A DNA stretch of 64,000 nt from Pseudomonas sichuanensis (GCF_003231305.1 NZ_QKVM01000012.1:1-64000); one strand, 5' to 3'; positions 42,672-52,543 are shown, numbered from the stretch's first letter. Notes: generated by a model not told the origin, from the letters alone. A program made the numbers and translations.

Positions 42672-44009
42672 ATGAGAAACGGTCCGACACTTTCCCTGGC
42701 CGCCCTGGTGGCAATGGCCGGCCCCGCCGCCTGGGCCGGCGACGCGCAGCAAGAGGGGTTCATCGAAGGCAGCCGCCTGAATGTGCTCAACCGCAACTTC
42801 TACTTCAACCGTGACCACCGCGACGGCCCGGCGCCGACCTACAACAGCGGCAAGGCCAGCGCCAACGGCTACTCCGAGGCCTGGGCCCACGCCATCATCA
42901 CCCGCTTCGAATCCGGCTTCACCGAGGGTACCGTGGGCGTGGGGCTGGATGCCTTCGCCATGCTCGGGCTCAAACTCGACACCGGCGGTGGGCGCAATGG
43001 CGGGCGCAGCTCGTTCGATGTGCTGCCGGTGGACCGCGACGGCCAGGCCCGGGACGAGTACAGCAAGGTCGGCGGCGCCGCCAAGTTGCGCCTGTACGAC
43101 ACCGTGCTGCGGGTGGGTGATGTGTTCCCGGCCAACCCGGTGGTGGCCGCCGGCGACTCGCGCCTGCTGCCGGAGAGCTTCCGTGGCGTGACCGTGGAAA
43201 ACACCAGCCTCAAGGGCCTCACCCTGCAGGGCGGGCGCTTGCATGCCATGAGCCAGCCGGTGTCCAGCGACCTGCGCGACAACTTCGTCACCTTCTATGG
43301 CGGCCCGGTGGATTCGCCCTGGATTGCCTACGGCGGTGGCGACTACGCGATCAACGACTACGTCAGCGTCAGCCTGTTCGGCAGCCGCCTGAAGGATGTG
43401 TGGAACCAGTACTACGCCGGCACCAGCGTGACCTGGCCGCTCAGCGACGAGCTGGCGCTGATCGGCGGGTTCAATTTCTACAACGCCAAGGATGAAGGTC
43501 GTCAGCGCCTCGGCCAGTTCGACAACGATATCTGGAGCGCCAAGCTCGGCGTGCGCTACGGCGCCCACACCCTGGCGCTGTCCCATCAGCGCAACAACGG
43601 CGACGATGATTTCGACTACCTGCGCCAGTCCGATTCGATCTTCCTCGACAACTCCATCCAGTACAGCGACTTCAACTCGCCGAAGGAGCGCTCCTGGATG
43701 CTGCGCTACGACCTGAACATGGCCACCTACGGCGTGCCGGGGCTGACGTTCATGACCCGATACGGGCGAGGCAGCGACGCCGACTACAGCAATGCCAACG
43801 TCTTCTACATGCGCCGCGACGGCAACGGCGACCCGCTCACCGACCAGAAACGCTGGGAGCGCGACATCGAGGTCAAGTACGTGGTGCAGACCGGCGCGGC
43901 CAAGGACCTGTCGCTGCGGGTGCGCCAGGCCACCACCCGGGCCACGGCGTTCGAGTCTGACCTGGACGAGGTGCGGCTGATCGTCGAATACCCGCTGTCG
44001 ATTCTGTGA
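42672..44009 (+). CDS. OprD-family outer-membrane porin
   Basis: The 445-residue protein has a signal peptide (TLSLAALVAMAGPAAWA) and the OprD start FIEGSRLNVLNRNFYFNRDHR. Repeated amphipathic beta strands end in a C-terminal LIVEYPLSIL typical of barrel porins. It takes up specific organic acids or amino acids; the substrate cannot be told. AAGGAG precedes ATG 42672. A strong terminator follows. Confidence 0.9.
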   Translation: MRNGPTLSLAALVAMAGPAAWAGDAQQEGFIEGSRLNVLNRNFYFNRDHRDGPAPTYNSGKASANGYSEAWAHAIITRFESGFTEGTVGVGLDAFAMLGLKLDTGGGRNGGRSSFDVLPVDRDGQARDEYSKVGGAAKLRLYDTVLRVGDVFPANPVVAAGDSRLLPESFRGVTVENTSLKGLTLQGGRLHAMSQPVSSDLRDNFVTFYGGPVDSPWIAYGGGDYAINDYVSVSLFGSRLKDVWNQYYAGTSVTWPLSDELALIGGFNFYNAKDEGRQRLGQFDNDIWSAKLGVRYGAHTLALSHQRNNGDDDFDYLRQSDSIFLDNSIQYSDFNSPKERSWMLRYDLNMATYGVPGLTFMTRYGRGSDADYSNANVFYMRRDGNGDPLTDQKRWERDIEVKYVVQTGAAKDLSLRVRQATTRATAFESDLDEVRLIVEYPLSIL

Positions 44010-44066
44010 CTACCCGAATTCACCTTTAGAAGCCCACGCGCTCCTTTGGTTACAGGTGAATGTTTT

Positions 44067-44093
44067 GGCGCCTCCGTGAGGCGCCTTTTTTTT
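44067..44093 (+). terminator. Intrinsic terminator of the porin gene
   Basis: GGCGCCTC-CGT-GAGGCGCC followed by eight T is a perfect stem-loop terminator, 57 bases after the porin stop. Confidence 0.92.
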
Positions 44094-44099
44094 GCCTGA

Positions 44100-44672
44100 T
44101 CAGTGCCTGCGCGTCAGAGCAACCAGCGAAATGCTGCGAACGCTGGCGCATTCGCGCAGGGCGGTGCAGGCAGCCTCCAGCGAAGCACCGGTGTCGACCA
44201 GGTCGTCCAGCAGCAACACATCGGTGCCATGGTGCAGGGTGTCGTTGACGATGAAACAGCCGGCCAGTGCCTCGACCCGTTGTTCATAGTTGGCAAGGTC
44301 GGACATCAATTCGGTACGCCAGGCTTTCAGCAAAAGCTGGTCGCTGTAAGTGCTGCCCAACAATACCGCCACCTGCCTGGCCACTTCGTGGACCGGCTGG
44401 CAGGGGCGCTGCCTGCTGGCAGGCATGGGGATGACCAGGTCGAAGCGTTGCCCGGCCAGCGCGGCGGCCACCGAGCGGGCGAGGAAGGCGACCTGCTGGA
44501 AGTCGTCGCGGTACTTGAGCTGGAACAGCGCCTCGCCGATGTCGGTGCGCAGGATTTCAAACTGCATATGGCCCTGTGCATTCAGGCCGATGGGGGTGCT
44601 GAGTACGGTGTGCCTGTCAAGGCTGATGGCTTGGTCCCAGGGGCCGTGGGAGGGGAGGGGCTGGATCAGCAT
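44100..44672 (-). CDS. ComF-like phosphoribosyltransferase-domain protein
   Basis: The 190-residue protein carries the PRTase loop VLLLDDLVDTGASLEAA near residue 150 and the upstream FDLVIPMPASRQRP, as in ComF-like and related amidophosphoribosyl domains. The N terminus lacks the zinc cysteines of typical ComF. AAGGA precedes ATG 44672. The substrate is unknown. A local PP2C phosphatase gene follows on the same strand, but 160 bases apart. Confidence 0.75.
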   Translation of the reverse strand: MLIQPLPSHGPWDQAISLDRHTVLSTPIGLNAQGHMQFEILRTDIGEALFQLKYRDDFQQVAFLARSVAAALAGQRFDLVIPMPASRQRPCQPVHEVARQVAVLLGSTYSDQLLLKAWRTELMSDLANYEQRVEALAGCFIVNDTLHHGTDVLLLDDLVDTGASLEAACTALRECASVRSISLVALTRRH

Positions 44673-44832
44673 TGCGTGCTTCCTTGTACATGAGTCGATA
44701 GGGCGGGTGTTTATCCGCTGCACTTGTAGTTCGCGGAAACATTTTGCGTCCGACTTTGCGTGCAATCGACTTCATGCTTTCCGTTTTGCGTGTAGTCCTT
44801 TTCTGATGGCCTACCTTTCTCTGCGGCTGGCT

Positions 44833-45648
44833 TCAGCCCACTCTCAACCAGATCGCTGACGCATCGTCACTCATCTTGAAGCGCGGGTAGCGCACGCAGG
44901 CGGCGTCCTCCTGTTCGATTTCGCGCAGGGTGCGGGCCAGGTCGGCCAGCCCGTGGCCCAGCAGGTGGGTGATGAATGCGGCCGGGTCGTAGGCCCGGTA
45001 GGTGTCGAACAGCGCGGCAAAGCCGTCGCTCATCAGCAGCACATCGTCGCCCCTGGCCACCGGGGTGCGGCTGTAGCAGGTGCCGGCGCGGGCTTGTTCG
45101 GGCTCAACACCCAGCACGGCCCGGGGCCGCTCACGGGCGGCGCGGCGGTCGGCCAGCACCGCGGGTGTGCGCACACCGAAGGCGCCAGTGCCAGGGCCCA
45201 GGGCAGCGGCTTCGGCACGTTCGGCCTCGCGGTCGGGGGCCGGGGTGAGGAAGGCAACGCCCTCGGCGCTACGGTGCAGCACCACGCAGTCGGCCAGGTG
45301 CGCGCAGACCAGCGCCTCGCCCTCCAAGGCCACGGCGGCGAAGGCCGCGCGGGGCAGTTCCCACGGGGCCAGCGGTTCGCGCTGACGGGCCTGTTCGTAA
45401 GCCTTGGCCAGGGTGTCGAATACCTGCTCGCAGATACCTTGCAATGGCCCGCAAGCGCCAGCGAAGGCACGCTGCGCCGCACCCGCCAGCCAGGCCGCAC
45501 CGCCGCGCTCGCCGAGCAGGCCGGCCGGGCCGAGGTCGGTGGCACCGTCGATGACCCAGGCATGGCGCTCGGCGCAGCCCAGGCGGTCATCGTTGGGCAC
45601 ATCCGGCTTGCCGGCCAGGCTCAGGGTCTGGATCAGGTCGAAATGCAT
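44833..45648 (-). CDS. PP2C-like Ser/Thr phosphatase
   Basis: The 271-residue protein has a PP2C-like pattern: NDDRLGCAERHAWVIDGATDLG at the N terminus with metal-binding Asp residues, VCAHLADCVVLHR in the middle, and RGDDVLLMSDGFAALFDTY near 205. GGAG precedes ATG 45648. It removes phosphate from Ser/Thr in the cytoplasm; target unknown. No kinase gene is adjacent. Confidence 0.78.
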   Translation of the reverse strand: MHFDLIQTLSLAGKPDVPNDDRLGCAERHAWVIDGATDLGPAGLLGERGGAAWLAGAAQRAFAGACGPLQGICEQVFDTLAKAYEQARQREPLAPWELPRAAFAAVALEGEALVCAHLADCVVLHRSAEGVAFLTPAPDREAERAEAAALGPGTGAFGVRTPAVLADRRAARERPRAVLGVEPEQARAGTCYSRTPVARGDDVLLMSDGFAALFDTYRAYDPAAFITHLLGHGLADLARTLREIEQEDAACVRYPRFKMSDDASAIWLRVG

Positions 45649-45741
45649 GTCGGTCTCCGCGTCAGGGTAAGGCTGGGTTGCTCTGTGCAGCACCGACCTT
45701 GAACGCTGCGGCGCCCGGCGTCAAACCTGGCGCCGGCCAGG

Positions 45742-46344
45742 TCATTTGGACGGCGGCTTGTCCCAGCAGTCGCTGTACAGCGCGCAGACCTTGTATTGGC
45801 GGTCCATCAGTGCCATGCGTTGCATGTGATTTTGCAGGGTAGTGACGGTGGCCTTGTTGTCATCCGTCATGTAGGTCAGCAGGCGCTCGACCATGCGTTG
45901 GGTCCAGGCCCGGCTGCTGGCCTTGTCCAGGCTGTCGGGCGCAGTGGCGAGGCGTTGCAGGGTCTGGTCGTCGGCGCGGTTGAGCTGGTCGGTGTAGACG
46001 GCGATGTAGGCGGCGCGCCCGGTAACCTTCTGCTGTTGCATGTCGGCGTGGAGGGTGTCGAGGTTCTGTTTGTACAGCGCCCAATACTCATCCGGCACAG
46101 GCAGGTTGCGCTCTTTGCGCAGCTTGGCCACAGTCTCGTCGCTGTTCGGATAGACAGCCGGTTTGTCCTTGGGCTTGACGAGCGGGTCCTTGGCCAGGGT
46201 CTGTTCGATCCATTGGCTGCGTTGCGGTGTACTCGGCAGCACGGGGCCAAGCGGTGGAGCGGGGGGCTGCGGGGCTGTGGCACAGGCACCGAGCAGCAGT
46301 GTGGCGGCCAGTGTGAGGATGGCCGGGATGGAGCGCGACAACAT
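45742..46344 (-). CDS. Lipoprotein, unknown
   Basis: The 200-residue protein has a lipoprotein signal with lipobox LLGAC (residues 17-21), a proline-rich linker and a helical domain (LRKERNLPVPDEYWALYKQN, TLQNHMQRMALMDRQYKVCA) with two C-terminal cysteines. AAGGAGG precedes ATG 46344. It would be anchored in a membrane of the envelope. No family is recognised. Confidence 0.75.
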   Translation of the reverse strand: MLSRSIPAILTLAATLLLGACATAPQPPAPPLGPVLPSTPQRSQWIEQTLAKDPLVKPKDKPAVYPNSDETVAKLRKERNLPVPDEYWALYKQNLDTLHADMQQQKVTGRAAYIAVYTDQLNRADDQTLQRLATAPDSLDKASSRAWTQRMVERLLTYMTDDNKATVTTLQNHMQRMALMDRQYKVCALYSDCWDKPPSK

Positions 46345-46579
46345 GAATCCTCCTTGATAGGGGCGGGTGGTGAGCGAGGCATTGTGCCAGTATCGCTGCC
46401 TGCTGCCAGCCCTTGTCGCCTGGAGTTCGGGGGCGTGGCTGCAACGGTTGCCGCCTGGCCGGCAGCCAGCATCGAGCCGCAGGTTCGCTGAGACAGGTTG
46501 CGATGGCCAAGCGCAAGAACGATCAAGTCGTCCGCCAACACCCTTGGTAATGTGGCTGCGCCGACTGAGGAGCAAGGGA

Positions 46580-47413
46580 ATGCGAAGCATCGAACATATC
46601 CTGTGGTACATCGAGACGGCCCTGGACACCGACCTGGACCTGGGCCGTGTCGCCCGGCACTTCGGGCTTTCGCCGTTCGCCCTGGCACGCCAGTTCGCCG
46701 CCGCCACCGGCTGGCCGGTGATGCGCTATGTGCGGGCCCGGCGCCTGAGCCGTGCCGCACAGGCCTTGCGCGGCGGCTGCCCGGACATCCTTGAAGTAGC
46801 GCTGGCGGCTGGCTACAGCTCTCACGAAGCGTTCACCCGGGCCTTCTGCGAGCTGTTCGGCATGCCGCCGAGCCAGCTGCGCGGCCAGGCCCACGACCCC
46901 TCTGCCTTGCTGGAGCCACTGCGCATGAAAACCCTCGACTTCATCCCGCTTGCCGAACCGCGTTTCGAACACCGCGATGCCTTCATCATCGCTGGCCTCG
47001 GCGGGCGCTTCACCTTCGAGCGCAACGAAGGCATCCCAGGCCTGTGGCAGGCCTTCGACCCATACGTGGGGCGGGTGCCCGGCCAGGTCGGCGACGCCAC
47101 CTACGGGGTGTGCTGCAACCCCGGCGACGACGGCAGTTTCGAGTACATCGCCGGGGTCGAGGTGGCCCGTGCCGGCGATCTGCCGCCGAACTTCAGCCAC
47201 TTCCGGCTGGCGGCGCGGGACTATGCGGTGTTCCGCCACCAGGGCCATGTGTCGATGATCCACCAGACGGTCTACACCGTGTTCAACCAGTGGTTGCCGG
47301 CGTCCGGCTACCAGGCGGCCGATGCGCCGGAGTTCGAGCTGTACAGCGCCGATTTCGACCCGCTGCACGGTGGCGGTTACGTCGACCTGTGGATACCCCT
47401 GGCCAGCCGCTGA
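46580..47413 (+). CDS. AraC-family regulator with GyrI-like domain
   Basis: The 277-residue protein has an N-terminal AraC double helix-turn-helix (GRVARHFGLSPFALARQFAA, ILEVALAAGYSSHEAFTRAFCELFG) and a C-terminal GyrI/Rob-like ligand domain (about 115-277, ending YVDLWIPLAS). This order matches regulators of the Rob/SoxS-like multidrug response group. GAGGAG precedes the start. It may control the next gene (VOC protein, 74 bases away). Confidence 0.87.
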   Translation: MRSIEHILWYIETALDTDLDLGRVARHFGLSPFALARQFAAATGWPVMRYVRARRLSRAAQALRGGCPDILEVALAAGYSSHEAFTRAFCELFGMPPSQLRGQAHDPSALLEPLRMKTLDFIPLAEPRFEHRDAFIIAGLGGRFTFERNEGIPGLWQAFDPYVGRVPGQVGDATYGVCCNPGDDGSFEYIAGVEVARAGDLPPNFSHFRLAARDYAVFRHQGHVSMIHQTVYTVFNQWLPASGYQAADAPEFELYSADFDPLHGGGYVDLWIPLASR

Positions 47414-47487
47414 TCGCGCACCGCCAGTGCGGGCGGGCACGGGGGCTAGACTCGTGGGACCTTCGCAAGGCCACAGGAGACCTGCAC

Positions 47488-47967
47488 ATGACCCCGAAGA
47501 ACAGCATCTGCCTCTGGTACGACACCGATGCCGAAGAGGCGGCGAATTTCTATGCCCGGACCTTCCCCGACAGCCAGGTGATCGCTGTGCACAAGGCCCC
47601 CGGCGACTACCCGTCGGGCAAGCAGGGCGATGTGATCACCGTCGAATTCACGGTAATGGGCATCCCCTGCATCGGCCTCAACGGCGGCAAGGCGTTCAGC
47701 CACAGCGAGGCATTCTCGTTCCAGGTGGCGACCGACAGCCAGGAGGAGACCGATCGCTACTGGAACGCCATCGTAGGCAACGGTGGTCAGGAAAGTGTGT
47801 GCGGCTGGTGCAAGGACAAATGGGGGCTGTCGTGGCAGATCAGCCCGCGCGTGCTGACCCAGGCCGTAGCCGGCAGTGACCGGGCGGCGGCCAAGCGGGC
47901 CTGGGAGGCGATGATGGACATGGGCAAGATCGACATCGCAACCATCGAGAAAGCCATCAAGGGATGA
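47488..47967 (+). CDS. VOC/PhnB-like protein
   Basis: The 159-residue protein belongs to the PhnB-like group of vicinal-oxygen-chelate fold proteins (3-demethylubiquinone methyltransferase-like): ICLWYDTDAEEAANFYARTF, GDVITVEFTVMGIPCIGLNGG, and a C-terminal VCGWCKDKWGLSWQISPRVL. The function of such proteins is usually unclear; no enzyme role is claimed. It lies 74 bases behind the AraC regulator, probably co-regulated. Confidence 0.82.
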   Translation: MTPKNSICLWYDTDAEEAANFYARTFPDSQVIAVHKAPGDYPSGKQGDVITVEFTVMGIPCIGLNGGKAFSHSEAFSFQVATDSQEETDRYWNAIVGNGGQESVCGWCKDKWGLSWQISPRVLTQAVAGSDRAAAKRAWEAMMDMGKIDIATIEKAIKG

Positions 47968-48068
47968 GCCGTGGACCATTGGTCCGAATCCAGCGCTTCG
48001 GCCAATAAAAACATATTTTGATGCTTAAATTACCTTTGTTGGGGGCCATCCACTTCGAGGGTGTCGTC

Positions 48069-48701
48069 ATGAACATCAAGATTGCTGCACTGCTGTTGCT
48101 CGCCCTGTGCGCGCAGCCGCTATTCAACCAGGCCTTGGCCAGCACCGATGCGCCCGCCGCCGAGCCTGCGGCACTGAGCACGCGCCTGGCATTGCGCGAT
48201 TTGTGGGTCGAGCATGTGTTCTGGGTGCGCAACTACGCCGTTGCCAACCAGGCTGGCAACCAGGCTCAGGCCGACACGGCGGCCAGGCAGGTGGTGAGCA
48301 ACGCCACCACCATCGCCAACAGCCTGGCGCCGTTGTATGGCCAACCGGCGGCGGACCAGATGCTCAAGCTGCTGGCCGGGCACTGGGGCGCAGTCAAGCA
48401 CTACAGCGATGCCACGGTGGCCAGGGACAAGGCCGGGCAGCAGGCGGCGGTCAACGAGCTGTCGGGCAACGCCAAGGCCATCGCGGGGTTCCTGGCCAAG
48501 GCCAACCCCTACCTGCCCGAACCGACCTTGCTGACCCTGCTCAGCGCCCACGGCGGCCACCATGTGGCGCAGATCGACCAACTGGCGGCCCGTGACTACG
48601 CGGGCGAAGCACAGACCTGGCAGATGATGCGCCAACACATGCTGGTGCTGGCCGACGCCCTGGCCGGGGCGTTGGTCAAGCAGTTCCCCGACAAGTTCTG
48701 A
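48069..48701 (+). CDS. Exported helical protein, unknown
   Basis: The 210-residue protein has a signal peptide (KIAALLLLALCAQPLFNQALA) and a helical mature part with LRDLWVEHVFWVRNYAVANQ and SAHGGHHVAQIDQLAARDY. The last part contains His-rich GGHH, a possible metal ligand. It lies 16 bases before the regulator gene at 48718, likely one operon. No family is recognised. Confidence 0.7.
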   Translation: MNIKIAALLLLALCAQPLFNQALASTDAPAAEPAALSTRLALRDLWVEHVFWVRNYAVANQAGNQAQADTAARQVVSNATTIANSLAPLYGQPAADQMLKLLAGHWGAVKHYSDATVARDKAGQQAAVNELSGNAKAIAGFLAKANPYLPEPTLLTLLSAHGGHHVAQIDQLAARDYAGEAQTWQMMRQHMLVLADALAGALVKQFPDKF

Positions 48702-48717
48702 ACAGGAGCCTGCGCCA

Positions 48718-49374
48718 ATGCTGGAAGGATTGGGCCGTACCCAGCGTGACCTGCTGTATGCGCTGTTGCACCAGCCCGCGGGCATGAGCATCGATGACCT
48801 GGCCCAGGCGCTGGCGATCACCCGTACCGCGGTGCGCCAGCACCTGGCGGCGCTGGAGCGCGACGGCCTGGTGCAGCGCGGGGCCACCCGGCCCACCGGG
48901 CGCCGGCCGGAGCAACTGCACCAGCTCACCGAGCAGGCCCGTGAGCTGTTCCCGCGTCAGTACCCTCTGCTGGCCAACCTGCTGATCGACGAGGTCGCCG
49001 GCCTGCTTGGCAACGACGCGTTGCTGGCGCTGCTGCGTGGCCTGGGGCGCAAGCTGGCTGCGGACCTTGAGCATGAGGTGGTCGATGAGGCGCGGATCGT
49101 GCAGCACATGAACCAGGCCGGCTATGAAGCGGCGGTGTTCTTCCGCACATCCGGCGAGCCGGAGATCGTCGCCCACAACTGCGTGTTCCATCACCTGGCC
49201 AAGGCGCACCCGTCGGTGTGCGAGCTGGACCTGGCGTTGATCGGCGCCCTGGGGGGCGGCGAGGCGCAGCACCTGGAATGCATGCTGCGCGGTGGGCAGG
49301 TATGCCGCTTCGCCGTCAGGCGCCCGACCGAGGTTGGCGGGTCGCCTGCCAGCACAGCAAAGACCCCAGGGTGA
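48718..49374 (+). CDS. HTH regulator, SufR/ArsR-like
   Basis: The 218-residue protein has an N-terminal winged helix (SIDDLAQALAITRTAVRQHL, LERDGLVQRG) and a C-terminal domain with cysteines in HNCVFHHLAKAHPSVCELD and LECMLRGGQVC. This resembles SufR/DeoR-like regulators that can bind an Fe-S cluster or metal through such cysteines. Its 3' end overlaps the convergent exporter gene by 59 bases. Ligand is unknown. Confidence 0.78.
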   Translation: MLEGLGRTQRDLLYALLHQPAGMSIDDLAQALAITRTAVRQHLAALERDGLVQRGATRPTGRRPEQLHQLTEQARELFPRQYPLLANLLIDEVAGLLGNDALLALLRGLGRKLAADLEHEVVDEARIVQHMNQAGYEAAVFFRTSGEPEIVAHNCVFHHLAKAHPSVCELDLALIGALGGGEAQHLECMLRGGQVCRFAVRRPTEVGGSPASTAKTPG

Positions 49375-50215
49375 CCAGCAGGGCGCCTTGCCAGAACTGC
49401 AGGGCCAGGTGCGCGCCGAGCCACAGGGCGGCGAACGCCGACGACAGCACCGGGGCGAAGTACGAGGCGGTGGCCAGCAGGGTCAGGTTGCCGCGCAGGA
49501 TGCCCAGGTTCCACAACGCATAGCCGCCGGCAATGGACAGGCCCGCCCCGAGCAGTTCCAGGCTGGCGCCGGTACTGAAGGCCGGCAGCATTTCTGCGCT
49601 GATGGCGTACTTGAGCCACAGCACCGCCGCGGTGAGCAGGAAGAACAGCACCACATGGTTCTGCCCGTCGGCGTAGCGGCGGGTGATGTTGCAGTACAGC
49701 GCGAAGGTGATCGCGCAGCTGGCCGCCAGGCTATAGCCCAACGGGTTGGAGCGGATGTTGGCGAGCACGCTGGCCAGCGACAGGCCATCGCTGCCGACCA
49801 CCCAGAGGATGCCGAGCAGTGCCAGCGCGGTGCCTGGCACGATGTACCAGCGCGCCGCCTGGCGGTTCATCACGATCGCCAGCAGCACGGTCAGGCTCGG
49901 CCACAGGTAGTTGACCACCATCAGCTGGATCGCCTGGGTGCTGTCCAGGGCATAGCCTAGCGCCAGTGACAGGCAGATCTCGTAGGCGACGAACAGCGCC
50001 GAGCCGCCGAGCAGGTACCAGGGCGAGGCCTTGCGCAAACGTGGCTTGCCCAGCAATACCAGCAGCAACAGCGCGCCCAGGGTGTAGATCAGCGCCGCGC
50101 CGCCAATGGCACCGAAATGCTGGCTGACGCTGCGGATCAGGCCCGAGGCGGTGCTCCACAGCAGGATGGCGGCGAGGCCGCAGAGGGTGGCGTTGCGTCC
50201 GGTAATCCTGGCCAT
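49316..50215 (-). CDS. EamA-family exporter (YddG-like)
   Basis: The 299-residue membrane protein has about ten helices in two EamA repeats: NATLCGLAAILLWSTASGLIR, QAIQLMVVNYLWPSLTVLLA, and NLTLLATASYFAPVLSSAFA. The second repeat pattern is close to aromatic amino acid exporters of the YddG type. It probably exports a small metabolite across the inner membrane. ATG 50215 was chosen because family similarity starts there. Confidence 0.83.
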   Translation of the reverse strand: MARITGRNATLCGLAAILLWSTASGLIRSVSQHFGAIGGAALIYTLGALLLLVLLGKPRLRKASPWYLLGGSALFVAYEICLSLALGYALDSTQAIQLMVVNYLWPSLTVLLAIVMNRQAARWYIVPGTALALLGILWVVGSDGLSLASVLANIRSNPLGYSLAASCAITFALYCNITRRYADGQNHVVLFFLLTAAVLWLKYAISAEMLPAFSTGASLELLGAGLSIAGGYALWNLGILRGNLTLLATASYFAPVLSSAFAALWLGAHLALQFWQGALLVTLGSLLCWQATRQPRSGA

Positions 50216-50322
50216 GGGCGGGCTCGCTGGAAAAGGCGCGGAGTCTAACCGGGTAGACAGTTTGTATACAAGTCTGGCGACAGGGGGAGGAGGGAAGCGG
50301 CGCATCCATGCGCCTGCGAACG

Positions 50323-52494
50323 TCAGAAGCTGTACTTGGCGGTCAGCATGAAGTTGCGTGGGTCGCCGAAGGTGTCGCCACCGTAGTCCACCGAATCGGA
50401 AATCGACGAGTAGTAGTGCTTGTCGAACACGTTGTTGGCGTTGAGCTGCAGGTCCAGGTGCGGGCTGACCTGGTAGCCGGCCATCAGGTCGGTAACCGCA
50501 TAGGCGCCCTGGATCAAGCGGTAGCTGCTGCCATCGGTCAGGGCGATGTCGTTGTACATGCGGCTCTGCCAGGTGACGCCGCCACCCACGCGCAGTTTTT
50601 CCAGCGGGCCCTGGAAGCGGTACGTGGTGTACAGCTTGAACTGGTGCTCGGGGGTGTCGGAGTTGAGCGGTTTGTTGATGTTCTGCGGGTTGTTCTGGTC
50701 TTTGATGGTGTGGACGCGGGCATAGGTGTAGCCACCACCGATTTGCCATTGGTCGGTCAGCGCGCCCTGCAGTTCGAAGTCGATACCCTGGCTGCGCACT
50801 TCGCCCGAGGCCTGGTAGCAGCTAAGTTGCGGGCAGTCCGGTAGTTTCACCTCGACCTGGCGGTTTTCCTGGTCGATGCGGAACACGGCCAGGCTGGCGT
50901 TCAGTGCGCCGTCGAAGTACTCGCCCTTGATGCCGACCTCGTAGTTCTTGCCGACGATCGGCGTAACCGGCTTGCCGGCGCCGTCGCGCCCGTCCTGCGG
51001 GGTGAAGATGTCGGTGTAGCTGACGTAGACCGAATGGTGGTCATCCAGGTCGTAGATCAGGCCGCCATAGCGGGTGACCTTGCGGGTCACCTTGTAGTCG
51101 CCGGCATCGTTGTCGCGCTGGTCGTAGTCGTACCAGTCCAGGCGCCCGCCGAGGATCAGCTTGAGCGGGTCGGCCAGGCTCAGGCGGGTGGTGCTGTAGA
51201 CGCCTTCCTGGTTGATCAGGTAGCGGTTGTTGCCGGTGTGCACGAAGCCGGGCTTGCCGCCACTGAGCGGGTAGTCGGTGTCGTACGGGCTGTAGTTGTC
51301 CTCGTTCATGTCGTAGAGGCGTTTGCTGGCGCCGACCACCAGTTCGTGGGTGCGGCCCAGGGCCTGGAACGGGCCGCTGGCGAAGGCATCCAGGCCCAGC
51401 TGGTTCTCGTCGTGCTTCGACTGGTAGACCGTGCGGCTCAGGGTCTTGGCGGCGTTCCAGCGCGACTGGTACGAGCCGCGGAACAGTGCGTCCTGCTCGC
51501 TGTAGTTGGCGTTGACCTGCAGCTTCCAGTCGTTGGCCAGGCGCTGGCGCACTTCGGCGAACAGGGTGTTGATCTGCTGGTCCTTGTTCTCCCAGTCGGT
51601 GCCCGGGTTGTACGAGCGCGACACGTCCAGGTGATGGCCGCCGAGGTCGCTGGGGATGGCGCCCCAGAAGAAGTTGGTCTTGTCCTTCTGGTGGGAAAAA
51701 CCAAGGGTGAGGGTGGTGTCTTCGCTCAGGTCGGCTTCGGTGATGGCGTAGAACAGGCCATGGTCTTCTTCCTGGCCATCGCGAAAGCCGTTGGCATCGC
51801 GGTATGAGGTGATCACCCGGCCGCGCAGGGTGCCGCTGTCGTTGAGCGGGCTGGAGGCGTCGATTTCGCCGCGGTAGTTGTCCCAGCTGCCGGCGGCGCC
51901 GGTCAGGGTGACTTTCTGCTCGGCCAATGGGCGCTTGCGCACCAGGTTGATGGCTGCCGAGGGTGTGCCGGCGCCGGTGACCAGGCCGGTGGAGCCGCGC
52001 ACCACTTCCACCCGGTCGAACATCGCCAGGTTGGGCTGGGCGCCGACCACCCAGCCGGTGTACGTGCTGGGGATGCCGTCGTACATGATGTTGTCGACGT
52101 CAAAGCCGCGGGCGGTGTAGGTCTGGCGGCCCGGGCCGCTGGACTGGTTGAGGAACAGGCCCGGCGTGTACCTGGCCACATCGTTGATGCTGGTCATGGC
52201 CTGATCGTCCATGCGCTGGCGGGTGATCACGGTCACTGACTGGGGTGTTTCGCGCATGGTCAGCGGCAGCTTGGTAGCGGTGGACATGGCCCCGGTGGTG
52301 TACGACTGCGAACCTTCGGTGGTGCTGCCCAGGCGGCTGTCGTCGATGGCCGTGGCGCCCAGCTCGACCACGGCTGGCGCCTCGGTTTGCGGCGGTTCGG
52401 CGGCGACTGCCAGGGGCAGGGAAGCCATGCAGACAGCCATGGCCAGCAGGTTGCGCGTGGGCGTGAAGCGACGGGGCAAGCGAAGCGGAGACAT
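50323..52494 (-). CDS. TonB-dependent siderophore receptor
   Basis: The 723-residue outer-membrane receptor has a signal peptide (NLLAMAVCMASLPLAVAAE), the plug domain with TPQSVTVITRQRMDDQAMTS and YTARGFDVDNIMYDG, and a beta barrel ending DPRNFMLTAKYSF with C-terminal Phe. This is the FpvA/FhuE-like ferric-siderophore group; the siderophore is unknown. No biosynthesis genes are close, so it probably takes up a foreign siderophore. A Fur box lies upstream, so it is iron-regulated. Confidence 0.92.
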   Translation of the reverse strand: MSPLRLPRRFTPTRNLLAMAVCMASLPLAVAAEPPQTEAPAVVELGATAIDDSRLGSTTEGSQSYTTGAMSTATKLPLTMRETPQSVTVITRQRMDDQAMTSINDVARYTPGLFLNQSSGPGRQTYTARGFDVDNIMYDGIPSTYTGWVVGAQPNLAMFDRVEVVRGSTGLVTGAGTPSAAINLVRKRPLAEQKVTLTGAAGSWDNYRGEIDASSPLNDSGTLRGRVITSYRDANGFRDGQEEDHGLFYAITEADLSEDTTLTLGFSHQKDKTNFFWGAIPSDLGGHHLDVSRSYNPGTDWENKDQQINTLFAEVRQRLANDWKLQVNANYSEQDALFRGSYQSRWNAAKTLSRTVYQSKHDENQLGLDAFASGPFQALGRTHELVVGASKRLYDMNEDNYSPYDTDYPLSGGKPGFVHTGNNRYLINQEGVYSTTRLSLADPLKLILGGRLDWYDYDQRDNDAGDYKVTRKVTRYGGLIYDLDDHHSVYVSYTDIFTPQDGRDGAGKPVTPIVGKNYEVGIKGEYFDGALNASLAVFRIDQENRQVEVKLPDCPQLSCYQASGEVRSQGIDFELQGALTDQWQIGGGYTYARVHTIKDQNNPQNINKPLNSDTPEHQFKLYTTYRFQGPLEKLRVGGGVTWQSRMYNDIALTDGSSYRLIQGAYAVTDLMAGYQVSPHLDLQLNANNVFDKHYYSSISDSVDYGGDTFGDPRNFMLTAKYSF

Positions 52495-52524
52495 GCCGGG
52501 CTTTATCCTTATTGCTAGTGCTTA

Positions 52525-52543
52525 TGAGAACGATTAGCAATAA
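52525..52543 (-). promoter_or_regulatory. Fur box upstream of siderophore receptor
   Basis: On the minus strand TTATTGCTAATCGTTCTCA resembles the Fur consensus, with inverted hexamers around the centre. It lies about 30 bases upstream of the receptor start. Confidence 0.72.
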